NCBI GenBank assembly: GCA_025454095.1
Contig: JALOPC010000068.1
Coordinates: 1-7,294, forward strand
From: Syntrophales bacterium
GTDB lineage: Bacteria > Desulfobacterota > Syntrophia > Syntrophales > UBA2192
Direction of reading: 5' to 3'
DNA length: 7,294 bases
Shown here: positions 1-7,294 of the stretch, piece after piece
Position numbering within the stretch: the first letter of the stretch is position 1
Layout: every line of letters begins with the position of its first letter
Notes under the pieces: model-generated
Seen by the model: the letters and a program-made list of their open reading frames with translations, nothing else
The model's database searches: none
Told to the model about the DNA's origin: nothing
Position numbers and translations under genes: made by a program

Positions 1-420
1 GACGGCATCATCCTGAAAGTGAGCCTCATCGACGCCGAGTTCCCCGACTACAAGCGTGTCGTCCCGAAGGACAAGGGCACCCTGGTGGAACTCGACCGCG
101 CGGCCGTTCTCCACGCGCTTCGCCGGATGAGCGTCATGGCCAGCGAACGCTACAGCGGCGTGCGGATCAAGCTGATGACCGACAAGATGGTTTTCAACTC
201 CATCAACCCCGACGTGGGCGAGGCCAGCGAGGAAGTGGAGATCCAATATCAGGAAGGGGACGTGGAAGTGGGCTTCAACGTCCGCTACCTCATGGAGGCC
301 ATCGAGGCCGTCGACGAGGAAAAATTCACCCTGGAAATCCGCAGCGGCCTCAGACCCGCCATGGTCAAGCCGGCGCAGGACAGCGGGTACATGTGCATCG
401 TCATGCCCCTGAAAATATAA
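1..420 (+). CDS. dnaN: DNA polymerase III subunit beta (sliding clamp), C-terminal part
   Basis: This is the 3' end of the gene for the ring-shaped clamp that tethers DNA polymerase III to DNA. The frame is open from the first base, so the 139 residues seen lack the N-terminal portion (clamps are usually about 365-375 residues). The fragment covers the end of domain II and domain III. Residues 14-22 read FPDYKRVVP, the clamp signature; P15, R19 and V20 align with E. coli P242, R246 and V247 of the partner-binding pocket. The segment EVGFNVRYLMEAIEAV (in-window residues 83-98) matches the conserved domain III core. The protein ends IVMPLKI, matching the VVMPMRL terminus of E. coli that completes the pocket for polymerase and other clamp-binding proteins. 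A GTG at 19 could be read as a start but lies inside conserved clamp sequence. The stop is TAA at 418-420. Identity is nearly certain from alignment to the known E. coli sequence. Confidence 0.97.
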   Translation, partial: DGIILKVSLIDAEFPDYKRVVPKDKGTLVELDRAAVLHALRRMSVMASERYSGVRIKLMTDKMVFNSINPDVGEASEEVEIQYQEGDVEVGFNVRYLMEAIEAVDEEKFTLEIRSGLRPAMVKPAQDSGYMCIVMPLKI

Positions 421-429
421 TGGGTTTGC

Positions 430-456
430 GGCCGGTCAGATGCCCCATCGACGGCC
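430..456 (+). other. Bulged hairpin just after dnaN
   Basis: Nine bases after the dnaN stop the sequence can fold on itself. GATG (439-442) pairs with CATC (446-449) around a CCC loop, GTC (435-437) with GAC (450-452), and GGCC (430-433) with GGCC (453-456). A438 and G434 are single-base bulges, giving 11 pairs in all. No T-run follows, so it is not a standard intrinsic terminator. It may be an mRNA 3'-end or processing structure between dnaN and gyrB, or chance pairing in GC-rich DNA. Confidence 0.35.
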
Positions 457-483
457 CCGTTGTCGTCCGTACGCTTCGAGTTT

Positions 484-529
484 GCGAAGATCGTAACATC
501 GGAAGCGAAGATCGTAACATCGGAAGCGA
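484..529 (+). repeat. 21-bp perfect tandem duplication upstream of gyrB
   Basis: Two identical 21-bp units lie head to tail at 484-504 and 505-525, followed by the first four bases (GCGA) of a third unit at 526-529. The shared core reads GAAGATCGTAACATCGG. A degenerate copy of the core appears at 563-576 (CGAAGATtCGgTAA, two single-base insertions relative to the unit), close to the gyrB ribosome-binding site. The 21-bp period is two helical turns, so any protein bound to each unit would sit on the same face of the DNA. The duplication is seen directly; a role as operator is inference. Simple slippage is the alternative. Confidence 0.8.
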
Positions 530-575
530 GGAAAAGCGGATCAAAGAAGGGGATTCTCCATACGAAGATTCGGTA

Positions 576-3015
<2,440 letters not shown>

Positions 3016-3018
3016 CCT

Positions 3019-3098
3019 GAGCAGCAAGCAACAAGGCTCGAGCAACAAGGATTTCGGAAGGAAACAGGACTTCTTCTTGACCTTGCTGCTTGTTGCCT
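3019..3098 (+). repeat. Imperfect inverted repeat of GCAACAAG-type units between gyrB and gyrA
   Basis: The left arm (3021-3036, GCAGCAAGCAACAAGG) pairs with the right arm (3081-3096, CCTTGCTGCTTGTTGC): 14 Watson-Crick pairs, one G:U and one A:C mismatch, around a 44-base loop. The loop holds another direct copy of GCAACAAGG (3042-3050), matching 3028-3036; either copy can pair perfectly over 8 bases with CTTGTTGC (3089-3096), so alternative folds compete. A small palindrome, GATGC-TT-GCATC, follows at 3099-3110. The low-complexity, codon-like units resemble dispersed intergenic repeats that I recall from deltaproteobacterial genomes; that link is from memory and unverified. The start of the block lies four bases after the gyrB stop. 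Confidence 0.65.
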
Positions 3099-3122
3099 GA
3101 TGCTTGCATCCTGCTCTTTTTC

Positions 3123-3148
3123 TTCCCCCCACGGAAGGGGGGAATTTT
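3123..3148 (+). terminator. C6/G6 hairpin with short T-run before gyrA, possible attenuator
   Basis: TTCCCCCC (3123-3130) pairs perfectly with GGGGGGAA (3137-3144) around the loop ACGGAA, and TTTT follows at 3145-3148. This has the shape of a short intrinsic terminator, but the T-run is brief. It sits 29 bases before the gyrA start and only 12 bases before the gyrA ribosome-binding site, so it could lower read-through from gyrB, tune gyrA expression, or protect an mRNA end. Complete termination is unlikely unless gyrA has its own promoter, and I found no convincing one in 3016-3173. Confidence 0.4.
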
Positions 3149-3156
3149 GTTTCACG

Positions 3157-3162
3157 AAGGAG
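3157..3162 (+). promoter_or_regulatory. Ribosome-binding site that fixes the gyrA start
   Basis: AAGGAG at 3157-3162 lies 11 bases before the ATG at 3174. The open frame extends upstream to an ATG at 3090, but that ATG lies inside the inverted repeat, has no Shine-Dalgarno sequence, and would add 28 residues encoded by the repeat and the C6/G6 hairpin. The ATG at 3174 gives [20 protein letters not shown], which begins as GyrA proteins normally do. Confidence 0.85.
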
Positions 3163-3173
3163 AGTCGTTTTTC

Positions 3174-5681
3174 ATGGAGCTCTATCAGAAGAACATCCCG
3201 GTGAACATCGAAGACGAGATGAAGAAGTCCTACATGGACTACGCCATGAGCGTCATCATCGGGCGCGCCATACCGGATGTCCGCGACGGCCTGAAACCCG
3301 TCCACCGCCGGGCGCTTTTCGCCATGCACGAGATGGGCAACCGCTGGAACCGGCCCTACAAGAAATCGGCCCGCATCGTCGGTGACATCATCGGTAAGTA
3401 CCACCCCCACGGCGACACCGCCGCCTACGACACGATCGTCCGTATGGCCCAGGACTTTTCGCTTCGTTACCCGCTGGTCGACGGGCAGGGAAACTTCGGC
3501 TCCATCGACGGCGACCCGCCGGCGGCCATGCGATACACGGAGATCCGGATGTCCCGGATTGCCGAGGAGCTGCTGGAGGACCTCGAGAAGAATACCGTCG
3601 ACTTCACGCCCAACTACGACGGCTCCATGGAGGAGCCCGTGGTGATGCCCTCGCGGCTGCCGATGCTGCTGCTGAACGGCACCTCCGGGATCGCCGTCGG
3701 CGTGGCCACCAACATCCCGCCCCACAACCTGGGCGAGATCGTCGACGGCACGGTGGCCCTCATCCGCAACCCCGAGATCCCCGTCGAGGGGCTCATGAAA
3801 CACATCCAGGGGCCCGACTTCCCCACGGCCGGCTTCATCAACGGCCGCGACGGGATTCTCTCGGCCTACCGCACGGGCCGCGGCTCCATCCGCGTCCGGG
3901 CGCGGGCCATGGTGGAGCGCGCCACCCGAACCGACCGGGAGAGCATCGTCGTCACCGAGCTTCCCTATCTCGTCAACAAGGCAAGCCTCATCGAGAAGAT
4001 CTCCGATCTCGTCAAGGAGCGCAAGATCGAGGGGATCGCCGACCTGCGCGACGAGTCGGACCGCGACGGCATCCGCATCGTCATCGACCTCAAGCGCGAC
4101 GAGGTCTCCGGCGTCATCCTCAACCAGCTCTTCAAGCACACCCAGATGGAAAACTCCTTCGGGATCAGCATGCTCTCCATCGACGCGGGCCAGCCGCGGG
4201 TGATGAACCTCAAGGAGATGCTCCAGCGTTTCGTCGACTTCCGCAAGATCGTCGTCACCCGCAGGACGATCTTCGAGCTCAACAAGGCAAGCGAGCGGGC
4301 CCACATCCTCGAGGGGCTCATCACGGCCCTGGACAACATCGACGCCGTCGTGGCCCTGATCAAGGCCTCCGAAGACCCCCAGGCCGCGGCGGTCGGCCTC
4401 ATGACGACATTCGGCCTCTCGGAGGTGCAGGCGAAAGCGATTCTGGAGATGCGCCTGCAGAGGCTCACGGGCCTCGAGCGCGGGAAGATCCTCGCGGAGC
4501 ACGCCGAACTCACCGAGCTCATCGCGACGCTCAAGGGCATCCTCGACGATCCCCAGAAGGTCCTCGACATCATCGTGGAGGAACTTCTGGATTCGAAGAA
4601 GCGATTCGGCGACGAGCGCCGCACGGAGATCGTCGAGTCGACGGAGGACATCGACATCGAGGACATGATCGTCGAGGAGGACATGGTCGTCACCGTGTCC
4701 CACCAGGGCTACATCAAGCGCAACGCCGCCAGTCTCTACCGGATCCAGCGCCGCGGCGGCAAGGGCAAGATGGGCATGACCACGAAGGAAGAGGATTTCG
4801 TGGAGCGCATCTTCATCGCCTCGACCCACCACTACATTCTCATCTTCACGAACCAGGGCCGCGTCTACTGGCTCAAGGTCTACCAGATCCCGCAGGCGGG
4901 CCGGGCCGCCAAGGGGAAGGCCATCGTGAACCTCGTCAATATGAACCCCGGCGAGAAAGTGGCCGCCATCCTGCCCGTGCGCGAGTTCGAGGAGGGCAAG
5001 TTCGTCGTCATGGCCACGATGAAGGGCGTCATCAAGAAGACGGAGCTTGCGGCCTATTCCAACCCGCGCACCGGCGGTATCATTGCCATCAACGTCGAGG
5101 CGGGCGACGAACTCATTGACGTCCGCCAGACCAACGGCACCCAGGAGATCTTCCTCGGGACCCGCAAGGGCATGGCCATCCGTTTCAAGGAGGAGGACGT
5201 GCGGGCCATGGGCCGCACGGCCACGGGGGTCATCGGCATCCGGATGGACGACGACGACCACGTGGTGGGCATGGAAATCCTCACCGAGGGCAACTCCATC
5301 ATGACCGTCTCCGAGCGCGGCTTCGGCAAGCGCACCGAGATCGAGGAGTACAGGCTCCAGAGCCGCGGCGGCAAGGGCATCCTGAACCTCAAGACCACCC
5401 CGCGCATCGGGCTCGTTTCCGGCATCCGCCAGGTGACGGGCAACGAAGACCTCATGCTCATCAGCGACTCGGGCAACATCATCCGCATCCGCGTCGACGA
5501 GGTTCCCGTGCTGCACCGCGTCACCCAGGGCGTGAAGCTCATCGATCTCGCGGAGGGCGAGAACTTCTCCGGCATCGCGCGCGCGGAGCGCGAGAGCGAG
5601 GCCCGCAACGGGGAGGACGCCGCCGGGGACGAAACGCTCTTCGACGCGGGCGAAGAGGAAAACGGGCAAGGCGGGGAGTAA
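3174..5681 (+). CDS. gyrA: DNA gyrase subunit A (DNA breakage-reunion subunit)
   Basis: GyrA cleaves and rejoins both DNA strands and wraps DNA around its C-terminal domain; with GyrB it forms the A2B2 gyrase. The protein has 835 residues. The winged-helix and tower region occupies about 1-350: [11 protein letters not shown] (41-51) is the DNA-binding segment, and [10 protein letters not shown] (117-126) carries R120 and the active-site Y121 (E. coli Y122). The quinolone-determining loop [19 protein letters not shown] (75-93) has T82 and D86 at the positions of E. coli S83 and D87. The coiled-coil and C-gate span about 350-490, with [12 protein letters not shown] (424-435). From about 495 the six-bladed beta-pinwheel begins; the GyrA box QRRGGKG is intact at 525-531 and a related QSRGGKG lies at 729-735. 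The last 25 residues are acid-rich (nine D/E). All known essential residues are present. The gene starts 158 bp after gyrB and is followed after 21 bp by a membrane-protein gene. Confidence 0.98.
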   Translation: MELYQKNIPVNIEDEMKKSYMDYAMSVIIGRAIPDVRDGLKPVHRRALFAMHEMGNRWNRPYKKSARIVGDIIGKYHPHGDTAAYDTIVRMAQDFSLRYPLVDGQGNFGSIDGDPPAAMRYTEIRMSRIAEELLEDLEKNTVDFTPNYDGSMEEPVVMPSRLPMLLLNGTSGIAVGVATNIPPHNLGEIVDGTVALIRNPEIPVEGLMKHIQGPDFPTAGFINGRDGILSAYRTGRGSIRVRARAMVERATRTDRESIVVTELPYLVNKASLIEKISDLVKERKIEGIADLRDESDRDGIRIVIDLKRDEVSGVILNQLFKHTQMENSFGISMLSIDAGQPRVMNLKEMLQRFVDFRKIVVTRRTIFELNKASERAHILEGLITALDNIDAVVALIKASEDPQAAAVGLMTTFGLSEVQAKAILEMRLQRLTGLERGKILAEHAELTELIATLKGILDDPQKVLDIIVEELLDSKKRFGDERRTEIVESTEDIDIEDMIVEEDMVVTVSHQGYIKRNAASLYRIQRRGGKGKMGMTTKEEDFVERIFIASTHHYILIFTNQGRVYWLKVYQIPQAGRAAKGKAIVNLVNMNPGEKVAAILPVREFEEGKFVVMATMKGVIKKTELAAYSNPRTGGIIAINVEAGDELIDVRQTNGTQEIFLGTRKGMAIRFKEEDVRAMGRTATGVIGIRMDDDDHVVGMEILTEGNSIMTVSERGFGKRTEIEEYRLQSRGGKGILNLKTTPRIGLVSGIRQVTGNEDLMLISDSGNIIRIRVDEVPVLHRVTQGVKLIDLAEGENFSGIARAERESEARNGEDAAGDETLFDAGEEENGQGGE

Positions 5682-5702
5682 CCCGAGGAGGGGCATCCGA
5701 TC

Positions 5703-6173
5703 ATGGATTTCAGGAACATTCAGGAATTTTTCTGGCCGACCATCGGCGATGCGGAATCGGCCAAGAAGGCTGCCGACCAAGGGTTCCTGGCTGCCATGCT
5801 CTACGTGTTCCTCGCGCTGACCCCGATCCTTTCGGGCCAGGTCGCAAAGATTTTCGATGTTCTCGTCGTGGCCCTCTGCGGTTATTTTGCGAAGCGGATG
5901 TGGAGATCCGCAGCGGTCCTCGGGCTCTGCATGATGGCCCCCGAGCTTTTCTTTTCCGTCGCCGGAGGGGTTTCCTTCCGGCTGGCGTCGTCGGCCATTC
6001 TGACGCTCATGTTCGTCAACGCTGTCCGGGGAACCTTCCTCTATCCCCGGTTTGCACAGCCGAAGCCCACCGTGGAGGTGCTTCCGCCGGAGCCGACCGC
6101 GGCCCCCGAATCCTCCGGGCAGGCAGGCGAAGAGCAGAAGGCGGGAAGCGGCGAGGATCGGATCAAGCCGTAA
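5703..6173 (+). CDS. Small multi-pass membrane protein of unknown function
   Basis: I do not recognise the family. The 156-residue product has a soluble start (about 1-26, including FFWPTIGDAESAKKAADQG), then hydrophobic stretches at about 27-45 (FLAAMLYVFLALTPILSG), 49-64 (KIFDVLVVALCGYFAK), 69-90 and 94-113, consistent with three or four inner-membrane helices. A hydrophilic, Pro/Glu-rich and probably disordered tail covers about 119-156. Short basic segments at 64-68 (KRMWR) and R93 could set the topology. No catalytic motif, lipobox or cleavable signal peptide is evident. The start is supported by a strong Shine-Dalgarno sequence, GAGGAGGGG at 5685-5693, nine bases before the ATG. It lies 21 bp after gyrA on the same strand and ahead of the terminator at 6219-6257, so it is probably the last gene of the gyrase transcript. 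The position alone gives no evidence of a role in supercoiling. That it is a real gene is likely; its function is open. Confidence 0.8.
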   Translation: MDFRNIQEFFWPTIGDAESAKKAADQGFLAAMLYVFLALTPILSGQVAKIFDVLVVALCGYFAKRMWRSAAVLGLCMMAPELFFSVAGGVSFRLASSAILTLMFVNAVRGTFLYPRFAQPKPTVEVLPPEPTAAPESSGQAGEEQKAGSGEDRIKP

Positions 6174-6218
6174 CGCAGACGGATCGCCGCGAGAGCGACG
6201 CGGACAGGGGAAGGGATA

Positions 6219-6257
6219 CGAGAAAGCCCGCCGGAGAGCCTCCGGCGGGCTTTCTCG
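6219..6257. terminator. Perfect 17-bp hairpin, probable two-way terminator
   Basis: CGAGAAAGCCCGCCGGA (6219-6235) and its exact reverse complement (6241-6257) flank a five-base GAGCC loop whose outer G and C can also pair. Read on either strand, the GC-rich core (GCCCGCCGGA) is followed by TTTCTCG, so the T-rich part lies in the stem on both sides. It sits between convergent genes: 45 bases after the stop of the membrane-protein gene (6173) and seven bases after the stop of the - strand gene (6265). This placement fits a shared terminator for both transcripts. Confidence 0.88.
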
Positions 6258-6264
6258 TTGCGGC

Positions 6265-7294
6265 TCAGTGCTGGGACGTGCCTCGATATCTGGTTTTCGG
6301 CAGAGCCGTGGCGGGCACGGTCTCCTGGCTGACCCAGGAGGTCGTGTCGATCGTGAAGGCCCGGCTTGTGTAGATCATGTAGCTGCGGTTGAACTCCATC
6401 GTCCTGAGATTGCCGGCGGTCCTCGGCTTTGCCAGGATCAGAAACTGCATCGGCCGGTCAAAGCTGAAGATCAGCCCCACGTGGGGGTTGCCCGCGTACG
6501 GCCCGAACACGGCGTCGACGGAACGGTCCCCGGCGGGAAGCTTATCGAACCGGACCGTGTTGTAGCCCTTGCGGAAGGCGATCGACGTCGGGACGACAAC
6601 CTTCTCCATGTAGGCAACGGGGGCGGCGGACGGGACCGACTGGGTTACCTCCACGACATCAGGATCCACCTGGGCCCGGTAGCCGAGCTTGAGCTTGTGG
6701 ATGAAATACCTGCCCGCCTTGGTGACCTTCGAGGCGAACCTGCCTGCCGAGTCGGTGGTGTAGTCGCCCAGCACCTGCCCGAGTTCGTCCTTCACGGTGA
6801 TGCTGACACCCTCGAGCCCCGAGCCCAGCGGAAGTTCCTGCACGGTGCCGTTGATAAAGAACTCCGTCACGGGGCGCGGCACCGGCCCGTCGGGGCCGAA
6901 CTTGATCAGCACGGCATCCCAGAGGCCGAGGGGCTGCGTACCCAGAGCACCGGCCGTAAGGGCGGCTACGTAAATGGCCCCTGCCGAGTCCAGGGTAATG
7001 CCGTAACCCCAATCCAGGGCCGCAGTACCGATCAGCCGGGTGTAGACTCTGCGGCCGTCCTCCGGTGCGAGGCGGGACAGGAAGATATCGGATCCGCCGA
7101 GAGGCGTCTGCCCGTCGAGGCCCCTGCCTGAGGCGGATGCTTCCGTGACGCCGGTGACGTAGATGCTCCCCTCGGCATCAACGGCGACCCCGTGGGCGGT
7201 TTCATGTCCTTCCGTGCCATATTGATGCGTCCAGAGCAATGCGAGGTTTCGATCGAATTTTGCGAGGATGATGTCGTCAGCTCCCGACGAGGTG
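6265..7294 (-). CDS. SBBP-type beta-propeller protein with C-terminal beta-sandwich domain, C-terminal part
   Basis: The frame is open to the window edge, so the true start lies beyond 7294; the 342 residues seen are the C-terminal part. A TTG at 7237-7239 is internal to a repeat and is not a start. Residues 1-137 hold SBBP-type beta-propeller repeats: the pattern GxDxxLxKF...GVAVDxxGxIYVTG occurs as GADDIILAKF, then GVAVDAEGSIYVTG, GGSDIFLSRL, GITLDSAGAIYVAA and LWDAVLIKF. Residues about 144-208 (FFINGTVQ, GVSITVKDELGQVLG, TTDSAGRF, AGRYFIHKLKLGYRA) look like a carboxypeptidase-regulatory-like or CNA-B-like beta-sandwich. The last 130 residues contain KGYNTVRFDKLPAG and a later RSYMIYTSRAFTI, which I do not assign firmly. 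Such proteins are usually exported and large; no signal peptide can be seen because the N-terminus is missing. The stop TGA (6265-6267) lies next to a terminator. Function is unknown; a surface or extracellular structural or binding role is inference. Confidence 0.85.
   Translation of the reverse strand, partial: TSSGADDIILAKFDRNLALLWTHQYGTEGHETAHGVAVDAEGSIYVTGVTEASASGRGLDGQTPLGGSDIFLSRLAPEDGRRVYTRLIGTAALDWGYGITLDSAGAIYVAALTAGALGTQPLGLWDAVLIKFGPDGPVPRPVTEFFINGTVQELPLGSGLEGVSITVKDELGQVLGDYTTDSAGRFASKVTKAGRYFIHKLKLGYRAQVDPDVVEVTQSVPSAAPVAYMEKVVVPTSIAFRKGYNTVRFDKLPAGDRSVDAVFGPYAGNPHVGLIFSFDRPMQFLILAKPRTAGNLRTMEFNRSYMIYTSRAFTIDTTSWVSQETVPATALPKTRYRGTSQH

Noticed and set aside
484..529. CRISPR-like array
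   Set aside because: The units are directly adjacent without spacers and number only two, so this is a tandem duplication.
475..530. Possible sigma-70 promoter or DnaA boxes in the dnaN-gyrB spacer
   Set aside because: TTGCGA and TAACAT elements occur but not at proper spacing, and nothing matches the DnaA box TTATNCACA.
3077..3105. Possible promoter with -35 TTGACC before gyrA
   Set aside because: The hexamer 17 bases downstream (ATGCTT) does not resemble TATAAT, and shifting the spacing by one base does not help.
3090..3173. N-terminal extension of GyrA by 28 residues
   Set aside because: The extension is encoded by the inverted repeat and the C6/G6 hairpin, has no Shine-Dalgarno sequence, and is unlike GyrA N-termini. 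The ATG at 3174 has AAGGAG at a fitting distance.
6052..7131. Open frame of 359 codons on the + strand
   Set aside because: It overlaps the end of the membrane-protein gene in another frame, runs through the terminator and then lies opposite the propeller gene. Its composition is that of a shadow frame, and no ribosome-binding site is visible.

Overview
The window looks like the replication-origin-proximal housekeeping block of a GC-rich Gram-negative bacterium. It runs from the 3' end of dnaN through gyrB and gyrA to a small membrane-protein gene, all on the + strand. This run ends at a strong hairpin that faces a convergent gene on the - strand for a large, repeat-containing, probably exported protein. 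GyrB is the long form of about 805 residues, with the C-terminal insertion typical of proteobacteria and relatives. Together with the SBBP-type beta-propeller protein and the GCAACAAG-type intergenic repeats, this suggests a deltaproteobacterial lineage (Desulfobacterota, possibly Syntrophales-like). That placement is inference from protein character, not from a database comparison.

Layout. Bases 1-420: last 139 codons of the sliding clamp. Bases 421-597: non-coding, with a bulged hairpin just after dnaN, a perfect 21-bp tandem duplication, a weaker third copy, and the gyrB ribosome-binding region. Bases 598-3015: gyrB. Bases 3016-3173: non-coding, with an imperfect inverted repeat built from GCAACAAG-type units, then a C6/G6 hairpin just before the gyrA ribosome-binding site. 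Bases 3174-5681: gyrA, with the start chosen 28 codons inside the longest open frame. Bases 5703-6173: a multi-pass membrane protein of unknown function, 21 bp after gyrA and with its own strong ribosome-binding site. Bases 6219-6257: a perfect 17-bp stem, probably a two-way terminator. Bases 6265-7294 (- strand): C-terminal part of an SBBP propeller protein followed by a regulatory-type beta-sandwich domain.

How the genes work together. DnaN is the processivity clamp of DNA polymerase III. GyrB and GyrA form the A2B2 gyrase that removes positive supercoils ahead of the fork and keeps the chromosome negatively supercoiled. recF, often placed between dnaN and gyrB, is absent from that position. 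The membrane gene is probably a passenger of the gyrase transcript, and the convergent propeller gene is functionally unrelated.

The coding content is mostly ordinary, and I do not see a convincing new multi-gene system. The points most worth a second look are the two structured intergenic regions flanking gyrB, the uncharacterised membrane gene linked to gyrA, and the C-terminal module of the propeller protein.
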